A program made the position numbers and the translations under genes. The notes beneath the pieces were generated by a model, which saw only the letters and a program-made list of their open reading frames with translations, was not told where the DNA came from and made no database searches. From Candidatus Desulfatifera sulfidica (GTDB taxonomy: Bacteria > Desulfobacterota > Desulfobulbia > Desulfobulbales > Desulfocapsaceae), in NCBI GenBank assembly GCA_014381505.1, contig JACNLK010000022.1, forward strand, positions 1 to 43,872: a DNA stretch of 43,872 nt. The letters run 5' to 3'. Below, piece by piece: positions 16,412 to 25,639 of the stretch. Numbering within the stretch: position 1 is the stretch's first letter; each line of letters starts with the position of its first letter.

Positions 16412-19375
16412 ATGAATATTAAATGGAAGGCCATTCTCATTACCTCCGTCGCATTTGTGACTGTCTACCTGTCTTTCATTTTTTTCTTCATTCGCTTTAC
16501 CCAGACACATCTGGAAGAGAAGATTGACAGCACGATTAACGCGAGTCGAATAACTGTTCACTCGATTATGGATCAAAACGAAACCTTCTACACAAGACGA
16601 ATGATCAGCCTTGTAAACAGCGAGTCATCGAACACTCGTCGGGAAATGATCGAGGCCTTCCGTGACCGCGACCGTGAGCAGCTCTTCACACTAGCCCGAT
16701 CTTTTTTCGAACTGCTCCAAAAAGAAAATCCATACATTTCATCCATGGGCTGGATTCTGCCCGACAACCATCATTTTCTTCGAATAAACAATCCTGACAA
16801 ATTTGGCGACGACATCAGTCAAATTCGACCAGATATCGTTTTGGCAAACCGTGAACAACGACAAATAACAGGTTATGCCACCAGCCGAAGTGGCTTCGAA
16901 TTCCGCATAGTCCAGCCGGTTTCTTATGAAGGGCAGCATCTGGGCGTTGTCCAGCTGGGTATTAATCCGGAATTGTTAACCCAAACCGTCATCAACACCC
17001 TGCACAGTCCGGCTGCCATCGTGGTCCCCAATGACACGGCAGCCTTCATGACCCGCCCCAAACTCTCTCAGCACCAGGGAGACACACACACCATCATTAC
17101 ACGCGACCCCGATTTCTTTCAAACCTTGTCTGAAAACCACAGCTTGACCCAGGACAGGCAAAAGATCACCCTCAACGGCTCCACTCTGATGCTGGCCAAA
17201 GAAATAGCTCTCACTGATTTCACAGATACCCCAGCTGGACATCTACTCCTTTCCATTGATATTTCTGAAGAGATCAACCAGAGAAACACTCAGATATGGA
17301 CCACTTCTCTTCTTACGCTCTTCCTGGCCCTTACTGTCCTTGCCATCCTGTATGTAAGCTTCAACAATTTACTCAGCACAATCTTCCGACTCAACGACAC
17401 CCTTAAAAAACAGAGTCTTGATCTGGAAGATCAGGTAGTTGAACGCTCCCAGCAACTTCAGGAACAGAAAGACCTGCTGACCACCACCATTGATGCGATT
17501 CCCGATATTATCTGCCTGAAAGATGGCAAGGGGCGCTGGCAGCTGGCCAATGAATTCACGAAGAAACTCCTGAACCTGAACAGTGACACCTATATCGGTA
17601 AAGATGCCTCTGAACTGGCTCCACAGGCTGGATTCATGGGTTCTGTCCTTCTCCGTTGCCGCACCACTGACCTCGAGGTTTTAACCACCGGTCAACCCTC
17701 CCAGATCGACGAAACTCTTCACTTACAGGACGGTTCAAATGCAGTTTTCAATATGCTCAGAATTCCGATATTCAACCAGGATGGGAGCCCACGCGCCTTA
17801 GTCACTGCCGGACGCGACCTTACACCTATTCACCTGGCCAAACAACAAGAGGCCAGCCTGGCCAAGATCATTGAAGATTCACTTCAAGAAATCTTTCTTT
17901 TCGACAAAACCACATTCAGAATTGTCTTAACCAATCGTGGGGCCCGGGAAAATTTGGGCTATACCAGTGAAGAACTCAAACAACTCACCCCATATGACAT
18001 TAAGCCTGAATTTGACAGGGAGCATTTTATTCAACTTGTTGCCCCGCTCGATCAAGACAGACTTAAATTAAATTTTGAAACTGTTCATGAACGTAAAAAC
18101 GGTTCAACATATCCGGTCGACATTCACCTGCAGCAGGCAACGTACAACGGCCAGGATGTCTATGTTGCCATGGTTCGGGACACCACACAGCAGAAAGAGT
18201 TGGAAAAAAAGCTGCGGCAATCCAAAAAAATGGAGGCCATTGGTACACTGGCCGGTGGTATTGCACACGATTTCAACAATATCCTGACCGCAATTCTCGG
18301 CTATGCCGAGCTTGCCCAACGGAATCTACCAGCCGGAAGCCCGGCCACTGATGATATCAGGGAGATCACCAGATCCGGTCTCCGAGCCAGCAAGCTGGTC
18401 AAACAGATCCTGGCCTTCAGCCGAAAAGACACAAAGGAACTTGTTGCTCTTGACCCACGAAAAACAATCCATGAAGCTCTGTGCATGCTTCGTTCAACAT
18501 TGCCGACCTCCATCGCCATACAAGAAGATATCAAAGAGGACTGCGGTCTCATCATGGCCGACACCACGGGTCTGCATCAAATAGTTATCAATCTGTGTAC
18601 CAATGGCGTCCATGCCATGCAGGGCCAGAAAGGCACTCTTGGAATCACCCTTCGCAGCTGCATACTCAAACCAACAGACAAAGATCCGGAACGACCTGTG
18701 GGACCTTATCTGAAATTAACAGTCAGCGACACGGGCAAAGGCATGGATCAAGTCACCATGAAGAGGCTTTACGAACCCTATTTCACCACCAAAGAGCTTG
18801 GCCAGGGAACAGGTCTGGGCCTGTCTGTGATCCACGGTCTGGTTGCCGACTACAACGGCTTTATTGAAACAGAAAGTATCCCCGGTAGCGGGAGCAGTTT
18901 CCATATTTATTTACCCTTAACCCTTGAATCAAGCGAAAAAGATAAGAATTCCACTGCAGGGATGAAAGACAGTGTACTGTCGGACACAAATGAGACTTCA
19001 GCTTCGCATACTGGACGAATTCTGACCGTTGACGACGAATCACTGATTGTCCAACTCCATCAACGATTCCTGAAGGATTGTGGCTACCAGGTCACAGCAA
19101 TCTCTGACAGCCAGCAAGCACTGGAACTCATTCAAACTGTACCGCAGGATTTTGATTTGATTATCACCGACCAGACAATGCCACATCTCACCGGACTTGA
19201 ACTGGCCCATGCTATTCACGGCATCCGGGCTGACCTTCCAATTATTCTCTGTACTGGCCACAGTGATCTGGTGGATCAGGAAAATGCGCAACAATACGGA
19301 ATCAGTGCTTATTTCGACAAACCAGTTGATCTTGATGCACTGTCAAAGGAGATCAAAAAAATCCTCGGGGTGTGA
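16412..19375 (+). CDS. Hybrid sensor histidine kinase with extracytoplasmic sensor, two PAS domains and C-terminal receiver
   Basis: A 987-residue inner-membrane kinase. Transmembrane helices at about 7-29 and 295-320 enclose an extracytoplasmic sensor of dCache-like length and layout. A short coiled coil then leads to PAS 1 (about 350-470) and PAS 2 (about 480-595). The HisKA domain has GGIAHDFNN with the phospho-accepting His619, the ATPase domain has NLCTNGVHAM and GTGLGLSV, and the receiver domain starts at ILTVDDE with phospho-acceptor Asp920 (ITDQTMP). No separate response regulator is adjacent, so output is probably through another phosphotransfer protein. The gene ends only 6 bases from the end of the convergent ASKHA gene, with no terminator between them. 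Confidence 0.94.
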   Translation: MNIKWKAILITSVAFVTVYLSFIFFFIRFTQTHLEEKIDSTINASRITVHSIMDQNETFYTRRMISLVNSESSNTRREMIEAFRDRDREQLFTLARSFFELLQKENPYISSMGWILPDNHHFLRINNPDKFGDDISQIRPDIVLANREQRQITGYATSRSGFEFRIVQPVSYEGQHLGVVQLGINPELLTQTVINTLHSPAAIVVPNDTAAFMTRPKLSQHQGDTHTIITRDPDFFQTLSENHSLTQDRQKITLNGSTLMLAKEIALTDFTDTPAGHLLLSIDISEEINQRNTQIWTTSLLTLFLALTVLAILYVSFNNLLSTIFRLNDTLKKQSLDLEDQVVERSQQLQEQKDLLTTTIDAIPDIICLKDGKGRWQLANEFTKKLLNLNSDTYIGKDASELAPQAGFMGSVLLRCRTTDLEVLTTGQPSQIDETLHLQDGSNAVFNMLRIPIFNQDGSPRALVTAGRDLTPIHLAKQQEASLAKIIEDSLQEIFLFDKTTFRIVLTNRGARENLGYTSEELKQLTPYDIKPEFDREHFIQLVAPLDQDRLKLNFETVHERKNGSTYPVDIHLQQATYNGQDVYVAMVRDTTQQKELEKKLRQSKKMEAIGTLAGGIAHDFNNILTAILGYAELAQRNLPAGSPATDDIREITRSGLRASKLVKQILAFSRKDTKELVALDPRKTIHEALCMLRSTLPTSIAIQEDIKEDCGLIMADTTGLHQIVINLCTNGVHAMQGQKGTLGITLRSCILKPTDKDPERPVGPYLKLTVSDTGKGMDQVTMKRLYEPYFTTKELGQGTGLGLSVIHGLVADYNGFIETESIPGSGSSFHIYLPLTLESSEKDKNSTAGMKDSVLSDTNETSASHTGRILTVDDESLIVQLHQRFLKDCGYQVTAISDSQQALELIQTVPQDFDLIITDQTMPHLTGLELAHAIHGIRADLPIILCTGHSDLVDQENAQQYGISAYFDKPVDLDALSKEIKKILGV

Positions 19376-19381
19376 CGTATA

Positions 19382-21334
19382 CTAACCGGTCTCCCCTTGC
19401 AATCTCCGACGACTTGCCAGAGGAAAGATATCAAGATCGGTATGCGGGAGAAAGAGTGATGCCACATAGTGCTCATGGTAGGCGCTGACCTCTGAGAGTT
19501 CAAAGCTTGTCATCCGGCGTATGGTGTTGACCACATCACGGCGAATATGATTGCTCAGGGCACTCATCCGACACCCCATGAGCGAACCATTCCCCACATA
19601 GACGACCTGCCCGGGATCCATCTCCGGCAACAGTCCCACGATCATGGCACTGTCCAGGTCGACATAAGAACCAAATCCACCCGCCAGAATGATCTGTTCA
19701 AGATCACCCACATCCAGTCCAACTTCGGCTAGCAGGGTTCTCACTCCTGCATGAATGGCCCCCTTGGCCCGAATGAAATTATCAATATCGACCTCAGTCA
19801 GGACAATATCCTGATCCATATCCGAATCATCACGCCTGACAATGACATATTCAAAACCACTGCGTCCCTGACGCAGACGAGTACTGTCGAGACTCCGATC
19901 AAAGCGCCCCCGATGATCAACAATCCCGGCCTCAAACAACTCGGCAATCATGATCAGCAGGCCGGAACCACAGATCCCGCGGGCAGGTTTATTATTGACT
20001 GTAAGAGCCATGGGCTCCAGGGTCAGCGGATCAATACTGAAATCCTCTATGGCCCCATCGGCCGCTCTCATGCCGTGCTGTATGCCTCCGCCCTCAAAGG
20101 CCGGGCCTGCTGAACAGGCCGCACAAGCCAACCATTCACGGTTACCAATGACAATTTCCGCATTGGTGCCAATATCAACATACAAGGTCATCTTCTCGGT
20201 ACGGTACATCCCTGACCCCATGACTCCGGCCACAATATCACCGCCCACGTAACTGGAAACTGCCGGGTAACACAACGCTATGGCATGATCCGCCAGCACA
20301 AGTCCAAGATCAGTGGCACGGATCGGCGGGTAAAAAGTAGACACCGGCACATAGGGTGCACGGCGAATATTGTGCGGTTCCAGCTGCAGGAAGAGATGCG
20401 TCATCGCCGTGTTCCCGGCGAGGGTAACGGAGCTGATCTCGTCACGAGCCACCCGGGCCTGATCCAAAATTGCATTGACCACCCCGTTGATGCTCTCAAG
20501 CACCAGATCATGCATGTGCTCCAGTCCGTCGGGCTGCTCGGCATGGATCATCCGCGAGATCACGTCTTCACAGTAACTGATCTGTTTGTTATAGACACCA
20601 TTCTCAGCCAGAACCTCACCGCTCAAGATGTCAATGAGCTGGCCATAAACGGTGGTCGTTCCGATATCAATGGCCAGTCCGAAATTACGGCGTGCCCAGT
20701 TTCCGGCCTGTACCTGAATCATACGTGAACGTGAGTGTGGGTTCACAGGGCGCTCAAGCGTGACTGTCACTCTGAAATCATCCTCACGCACTGTCCGCCG
20801 CAGGCCTTGAAGGACCGGAAAGTTCACCTGAATCCTGTGCTCATTGTACTGTTCCTTCATGGAACGAATCACCCTGCCCGCATCGGCCTGATGATCATTC
20901 AGATCAGGCCTGGGCATCTCGAGAAAGAATTTCTCCACCGGTGGCGTAAAAATTCCGGCCTCATGGAGTTCGGCGACATCAAAGACGTACAAGGCTGCCC
21001 GATGTCGCACGGGGACATCAATGCCAAGCTGTCCTCGCTGCAGGTCTCCGGCATCAAGAATCTGCAGCGTCACATCAGCGGTAATCTCTGCCGAGCAGGC
21101 CTGACGGATGCCCTGAGCAATATCCTCCGCACTCAGTCTCTCACTGACTCCTCTGTCAACCTCACCATGCAACACACGAACACGGCATTTGCCGCAGGTT
21201 CCAGCGCCTCCGCAAGAGGCATTGATGTGCACCCCAGCCTGGCGGGCTGCTCTCATAACTGTCGTCCCTGCAGGAAGGTGTAATTCGCGCCCCATGGGTT
21301 CGAAGCGGACAACAAAAGATGGATTCAAGCTCAC
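19382..21334 (-). CDS. ASKHA-domain protein with N-terminal 2Fe-2S ferredoxin domain (RACo-like corrinoid activator)
   Basis: A 650-residue protein. The N-terminal plant-type ferredoxin domain has Cys41, Cys47, Cys50 and Cys80 (CGGAGTCGKC core). A linker follows and then an ASKHA ATPase fold beginning FGLAIDIGTTT (about 214). RACo-type proteins use ATP to re-reduce corrinoid proteins to the Co(I) state, as AcsV does for the CFeSP of the Wood-Ljungdahl pathway. The GTG start at 21334 overlaps the upstream stop (GTGA) behind a GGAGG site, so it is translationally coupled as the last gene of the formate dehydrogenase operon. The corrinoid partner is not in the window. Function is inferred from family and pathway context. 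Confidence 0.88.
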   Translation of the reverse strand: MSLNPSFVVRFEPMGRELHLPAGTTVMRAARQAGVHINASCGGAGTCGKCRVRVLHGEVDRGVSERLSAEDIAQGIRQACSAEITADVTLQILDAGDLQRGQLGIDVPVRHRAALYVFDVAELHEAGIFTPPVEKFFLEMPRPDLNDHQADAGRVIRSMKEQYNEHRIQVNFPVLQGLRRTVREDDFRVTVTLERPVNPHSRSRMIQVQAGNWARRNFGLAIDIGTTTVYGQLIDILSGEVLAENGVYNKQISYCEDVISRMIHAEQPDGLEHMHDLVLESINGVVNAILDQARVARDEISSVTLAGNTAMTHLFLQLEPHNIRRAPYVPVSTFYPPIRATDLGLVLADHAIALCYPAVSSYVGGDIVAGVMGSGMYRTEKMTLYVDIGTNAEIVIGNREWLACAACSAGPAFEGGGIQHGMRAADGAIEDFSIDPLTLEPMALTVNNKPARGICGSGLLIMIAELFEAGIVDHRGRFDRSLDSTRLRQGRSGFEYVIVRRDDSDMDQDIVLTEVDIDNFIRAKGAIHAGVRTLLAEVGLDVGDLEQIILAGGFGSYVDLDSAMIVGLLPEMDPGQVVYVGNGSLMGCRMSALSNHIRRDVVNTIRRMTSFELSEVSAYHEHYVASLFLPHTDLDIFPLASRRRLQGETG

Positions 21335-22227
21335 AAATCCTCCAATACGCCCAGCTGCGAACGCCGAAATACCGGACCATCAACACAGACCAATTTTTCC
21401 CGGCAATGACAATGGCCACAAAGACCAAACCCGCATTTCATATGACGCTCAAGGGTCGTGAAGATGTTCTCAGGACTGTACCCCAGCTCCTCAAGACGCT
21501 GGATTACAAAACGAATCATGATTCCGGGCCCGCAAACCAGCGCCAGATCTTTCTTTTTCTGCGGTCGAAACTCATCAGTGAGCAGGTCAGTAACCAGACC
21601 CACCTGATGTTGCCAGCCGTTGTCTGCCGCATCAACAATCAGTCGGCAGTCAACACCCGCCTCCTTCCAGGACTGCATTTCACTCTGAAAACACAGCTCT
21701 CCGGGATTCTGACTGCCATAGAGCACAGAGACCTTGCCGAAGTGATCTGGTTGACGGCAACAGGTATGAACAACCGAGCGAAGCGGTGCCATCCCTATTC
21801 CACCACCAACAATAAGCAGATTGCGCCCCTGCATCTCTTCAAGGGGAAAGGCTGTCCCATATGGACCGCGGAGACCAATAACATTGCCCGGCTTCAAAGA
21901 GTGCATAGCTTTCGTGAGCCGACCGCTGTTTCGTATGGTCAATGAAAAGAAATCACTCTGCAAAGAAGATGAAGAGATGGAAATGGGGGCCTCTCCCTGA
22001 TGTGCAACAGAGACCATCATGAATTGACCCGGCTGATAACTGAACGAGTTGTTTTCCAATTCATCTATAAAGGACATGACAAAGGTTGAGACGGAGTCCG
22101 TCTCACGAGTGATTTCACGAATTATGGCTGACCGGGGAACATAGGGGTTTTTACTGGTCAATCGCAGACGACCAGCCCGACCGGTCATGACCTGGGAATC
22201 GATTGTACGAATGGAACGCTCAGTCAT
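21331..22227 (-). CDS. FAD/NAD(P)-binding oxidoreductase, sulfhydrogenase gamma / anaerobic sulfite reductase B-like
   Basis: A 298-residue ferredoxin-NADP reductase-fold electron-transfer protein. The FAD domain has FSYQPGQFMMVSV and LRGPYGTAFP, the NAD(P) domain has LLIVGGGIGMAPLRS and CGPGIMIR, and the C-terminal CGFGLCGHCHC...C binds a 2Fe-2S cluster, as in PyrK, HydG and AsrB. The start is set at ATG 22227: GAGAGG stands 6 bases before it, and further in-frame ATGs upstream lie inside the preceding gene. Its coding region overlaps the preceding gene by 8 bases and the following one by 4. In the formate dehydrogenase operon it would pass electrons between FeS clusters and NAD(P). Confidence 0.92.
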   Translation of the reverse strand: MTERSIRTIDSQVMTGRAGRLRLTSKNPYVPRSAIIREITRETDSVSTFVMSFIDELENNSFSYQPGQFMMVSVAHQGEAPISISSSSLQSDFFSLTIRNSGRLTKAMHSLKPGNVIGLRGPYGTAFPLEEMQGRNLLIVGGGIGMAPLRSVVHTCCRQPDHFGKVSVLYGSQNPGELCFQSEMQSWKEAGVDCRLIVDAADNGWQHQVGLVTDLLTDEFRPQKKKDLALVCGPGIMIRFVIQRLEELGYSPENIFTTLERHMKCGFGLCGHCHCREKLVCVDGPVFRRSQLGVLEDL

Positions 22228-23320
22228 GGCCATCCTCTCGTTTCTCAGAACGCTTGTCATCGGCAGCACAGAGGCCATCAATAAAACGAACAATATCAAC
22301 GCCGCCGAAACACATCCCCACACAACGACCACAACCAACGCAGCTGCTGCGGCCATGTCTTAAAACGTCATCTCTTAATTTGTGATAAAAGCGCTTCGTC
22401 ACCCGTTGGCTTATGATCTGCACGGAATTATGATTCCCGGCCATCCTGGTAAACCCATCAAACGTGCAGGCATCCCAGGTCCTGACCCGTTCTCCACGAT
22501 CGTCGGAGAGTGGTTGATCCACAATATTAAAACAGGTACAGGTGGGACAGATAAAGGCACAGCCGCCGCAATCCTGACAGCGGGCCGAGAGCTCGGCAAG
22601 CAGAGCCTGCGGTTCTTCACCTTGATCCAGTAATTGAACGGCAAGATCCACATGGACCTGACGACGGAACAGTCCTCGAGACTCAAGGGCCGCCTGATAA
22701 TGGGCCTGCCGATCATCGTCACCAGCCGGGACAAAAAACTGCGGCCATTGCTGAACGACTTCTCGCCCTCGTGCTTTATCGACCTCGACAAAATAGCGAT
22801 CACCAAGGTCAGTGAATTGCAGATCATACCCCATCTCGAGATAGGGTCCTGTGCGAGCGGCATTGCAAAAACAATTCTCAAAGGGGTGATTACAGGCCAG
22901 AGTGATGAACAAGGCATTCCGGCGACGAGCGTCATAATAGACATCGCGCTCCCGGCCACCAAGAAAGATTGTGTCACAATACATGACCGCAAACATGTCA
23001 CAGGAACGGACACCGAAATAGACAACAGCGCGAGACTCGGGCAGACTCGGATAAAAACGATAGGCCTGGGCAGAATCTCCAACGGCCTCATCCACTGAAT
23101 AATGACAGAGCTTTTCCCGCTGGGGAAAGAAGAATGACTTGAGCGAGTTTTGGGGTTGTTCTGCAAGTTCAATGGACTCGTTGTCCAAATCATTCATCTC
23201 GGTGTACATGGTATCGCCATAGCTGTTACGAACGGGCGCCACCAGAGAGCGGCTTTTGCGCAGTTTTCGTAAAAAAGGCAAGAGATGATCTTTGTGGAGT
23301 ATCCACTGCTTACGTCTCAT
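22220..23320 (-). CDS. 4Fe-4S dicluster protein, sulfhydrogenase beta / anaerobic sulfite reductase A-like
   Basis: A 366-residue iron-sulfur protein of the HydB/AsrA family, which links a catalytic subunit to a gamma flavoprotein. Two cluster motifs are visible near the C-terminus: CQDCGGCAFICPTC and CVGCGRCVGMC followed by FGGVDI. The upstream half has YFGVRSCD and LACNHPFENCFC, also typical of the family. The ATG at 23320 shares an ATGA overlap with the formate dehydrogenase stop and has GAGGAGGTG just upstream, so translation is coupled. Placing it between fdhF and the gamma-like gene suggests a trimeric formate:NAD(P) oxidoreductase. Confidence 0.9.
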   Translation of the reverse strand: MRRKQWILHKDHLLPFLRKLRKSRSLVAPVRNSYGDTMYTEMNDLDNESIELAEQPQNSLKSFFFPQREKLCHYSVDEAVGDSAQAYRFYPSLPESRAVVYFGVRSCDMFAVMYCDTIFLGGRERDVYYDARRRNALFITLACNHPFENCFCNAARTGPYLEMGYDLQFTDLGDRYFVEVDKARGREVVQQWPQFFVPAGDDDRQAHYQAALESRGLFRRQVHVDLAVQLLDQGEEPQALLAELSARCQDCGGCAFICPTCTCFNIVDQPLSDDRGERVRTWDACTFDGFTRMAGNHNSVQIISQRVTKRFYHKLRDDVLRHGRSSCVGCGRCVGMCFGGVDIVRFIDGLCAADDKRSEKREDGHD

Positions 23321-25356
23321 ATCACCTCCTCAACTCGAACCGCACAGAGTTTAAATTCGGGGCAGTGTGCTTCCGGATCACGCGCAGAAAGGGTGAGAAC
23401 ATTGACTGGGGCTTCGTGGAAATGAAAATCGCAGTAAAGATCTCCGGGTGCAAGACTCTGACAATAGCGAAGAAAGAACTTACAACTTCCCCGGCGCGAA
23501 GTCACCTGGACACGGCTGCCATCAGGAATATTGAGCCGTGTGGCATCATCGGGATGCATATCAAGGAAGGGTTTGTCATGCTCGCGGTTAAGGGTGGGAC
23601 AGCAACGGCTCATGGTACCGGTATGATAATGATGATATGAACGACCTGTAATCAACAAAAAAGGAAACGCGCTGTCCACAGGTTCGGCCGGCGGGACATG
23701 GCTGGCTGGTTGAAAGCGGCCCCGACCACGGGCAAAGCTGAATTTATGCAGGAACGGTGTTCCCGGATGAGCCCTGTCTGAACAGGGCCATTGCAGCCCC
23801 CAGTTATCAATGAGTCGATCATGGTACATACCACCGTAAATGGGTGTGAGCAGGCAAATTTCCTCCATAATTTCGGCACTGGACTCATACTCCATGGCAT
23901 AGCCCATACGCCGACTCAGCTCCATAATAATCCAACCATCATCCCGGGCCGCTCCCGGCGGATCAATGGCCTTATTCATATATTGAACCCGACGCTCGGA
24001 ATTGGTGACCGTGCCGTTCTTTTCAGCAAAGGAGGCTGCCGGAAAAACCACATCTGCACGTGCTGCCGTCTCCGTGAGGAAAAGATCAGCGACCACAAGA
24101 AAATCCAGAGAATCCAGCGTGGCCTCAACCTGATCCAAAACAGGGTCTGAGAGCATGGGGTTTTCGCCCATTATATACATGGCCCGCAATTTATCCCCAG
24201 GGCTGCCGGCCCCATGGGTCATATCCAAAAGAGTCTGGCCAGGTTTGTCGGAAAGACAGACGCCCCAGGCCCGGTCAAATTTATCACGTACCACCGGGTC
24301 CGCCACCATTTGATATCCAGGCAGTACCGCAGGCAGACCACCCATGTCACATGCTCCCTGCACATTATTCTGTCCACGCAGGGGGTCAACACCTGTAAAC
24401 TCCCGTTCAACGTGTCCAGTAAGCATGGCAAGACCGGCATATGACTGAACATTGGCAGTACCGCAGATATGCTGGGTCACGCCCAGGCAATAACAGATCA
24501 CTGAACGCTGTGCACGGGCATAAATTCTTGCTGCTCGGGCAATATCCTTGATGCTCACCCCTGTGGTTGCAGTCACCTCATTCAGATCGATCGTCAGCAG
24601 AAGATCACGCAGGGGGATATAATTTTCAGTGCGCATCTCCACAAACAGTTCATCCACCAGATTCTCATCCAGAATACAACGCATCATTCCGTTTAAGAGC
24701 GGGATATCAGTTCCCGGGCGCAGTTGAAGATGGATATGCGCCAGAGAGGCCATGGCGGTTTGACGCGGGTCAATGACGATCAACCTGGCGCCCTGATCGA
24801 CGGCATCATAGATACGACGTGCGACTTGCGGATGAGCTTCGGTGGTGTTGGAACCCGACAGTAAAATAACCTGGGCAGAGCTTAACTCATTTATGGAGTT
24901 CGTCATGGCACCGCTGCCAAAGGTCGTGGCAAGACCTGCCACAGTTGGCGCGTGTCAGAGACGAGCGCAGTGGTCGATGTTGTTTGTACCCAGCACGGCC
25001 CGGGTAAATTTCTGCAGAAGATAATTTTCTTCGTTTGTACACTTGGCTGAGGCCAGAACCCCGATTCGGTCAGGGCCGTATTGTTCTTTTATTGCAAGAA
25101 GAGATTGGGCCGTGAAATCCAGAGCCTCATCCCAACTTGCTGGCAAAAGCGTTCCATTGCGACGAATCAGCGGCTGGGTCAGACGCCTCGGATCATGTAT
25201 AAATTCGTGGAGATGCCACCCCTTGACACAAAGATTGCCTTGAGACACGGGATGATTGTGACTGGGCATAACTCCCACCACCCGTCCCTGCTCCACCTGC
25301 AGGTACAAACCGCAGCCACACCCACAGTAGCAACAGATGCTCATCACCTGATCCAT
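23317..25356 (-). CDS. fdhF: Selenocysteine-containing formate dehydrogenase catalytic subunit (in-frame UGA at 24957-24955 = Sec134)
   Basis: A 679-residue Mo/W-bisPGD enzyme interconverting formate and CO2. The reading frame is continuous except for one TGA codon. It lies in CARL-U-HAPTVAGL, exactly where E. coli FdhF has Sec140-His141 (CARV-U-HGPSVAGL). A 6-bp hairpin with loop GGTCT follows (24942-24926), with 18 bases between UGA and loop, as in the E. coli SECIS. The N-terminal 4Fe-4S cysteines are Cys8, Cys11, Cys15 and Cys43, nearly as in E. coli FdhF, which supports the ATG at 25356 (GGAG 5-6 bases upstream) over a TTG 36 bases earlier. Downstream features such as GENPMLSDP, the NSERRVQ region and the C-terminal molydopterin-binding domain are normal. 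There is no Tat signal, so it is cytoplasmic. First gene of a four-gene operon. Confidence 0.95.
24926..24957 (-). promoter_or_regulatory. SECIS element of fdhF (UGA plus GTGGCA-GGTCT-TGCCAC hairpin)
   Basis: On the minus strand the UGA at 24957-24955 is followed after 12 bases by GTGGCA (24942-24937), loop GGTCT (24936-24932) and TGCCAC (24931-24926). Stem, loop sequence and distance match the bacterial SECIS of E. coli fdhF, recognised by SelB. Confidence 0.93.
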
Positions 25357-25575
25357 ACATTCTCCATTCAACTGATTACCATCCAGTAACAATCAGGCTC
25401 ACGCGCTCAAACTCCCCTCCTCACGTTCGCCGATCTTGGCAGAAAACACAATGCACCCAACAACTTGACAATGTAAACAAATCTTATGTCAGCCCGGCAA
25501 ACGAGTCAAATAGTATTCCTGTCATTCAGACAACGACCTCCGTCAAAACAAGACAGACTCCTTTTCGCAAAACAC

Positions 25576-25613
25576 AAAAAAAGGCCTGCTACGGAATAAT
25601 CCGTAGCAGGCCT
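25576..25613 (-). terminator. Intrinsic terminator of ppaC
   Basis: A perfect 14-bp stem (AGGCCTGCTACGGA at 25582-25595 with its complement at 25600-25613) and an ATAA loop are followed on the minus strand by TTTTTTT. It lies 27 bases after the ppaC stop codon and upstream of fdhF, so it insulates the formate dehydrogenase operon. Confidence 0.93.
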
Positions 25614-25639
25614 CAAACCTACAATAAAAAAAGAACGAC

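Noticed and set aside
19547-21283. Several long plus-strand reading frames opposite the ASKHA gene
   Set aside because: Antisense shadows of a GC-richer coding region; no domain content.
23317-25392. Two separate genes or a frameshifted pseudogene at the formate dehydrogenase locus
   Set aside because: Both parts are in the same frame with only a TGA between them, at the exact Sec position of FdhF and with a matching SECIS hairpin.
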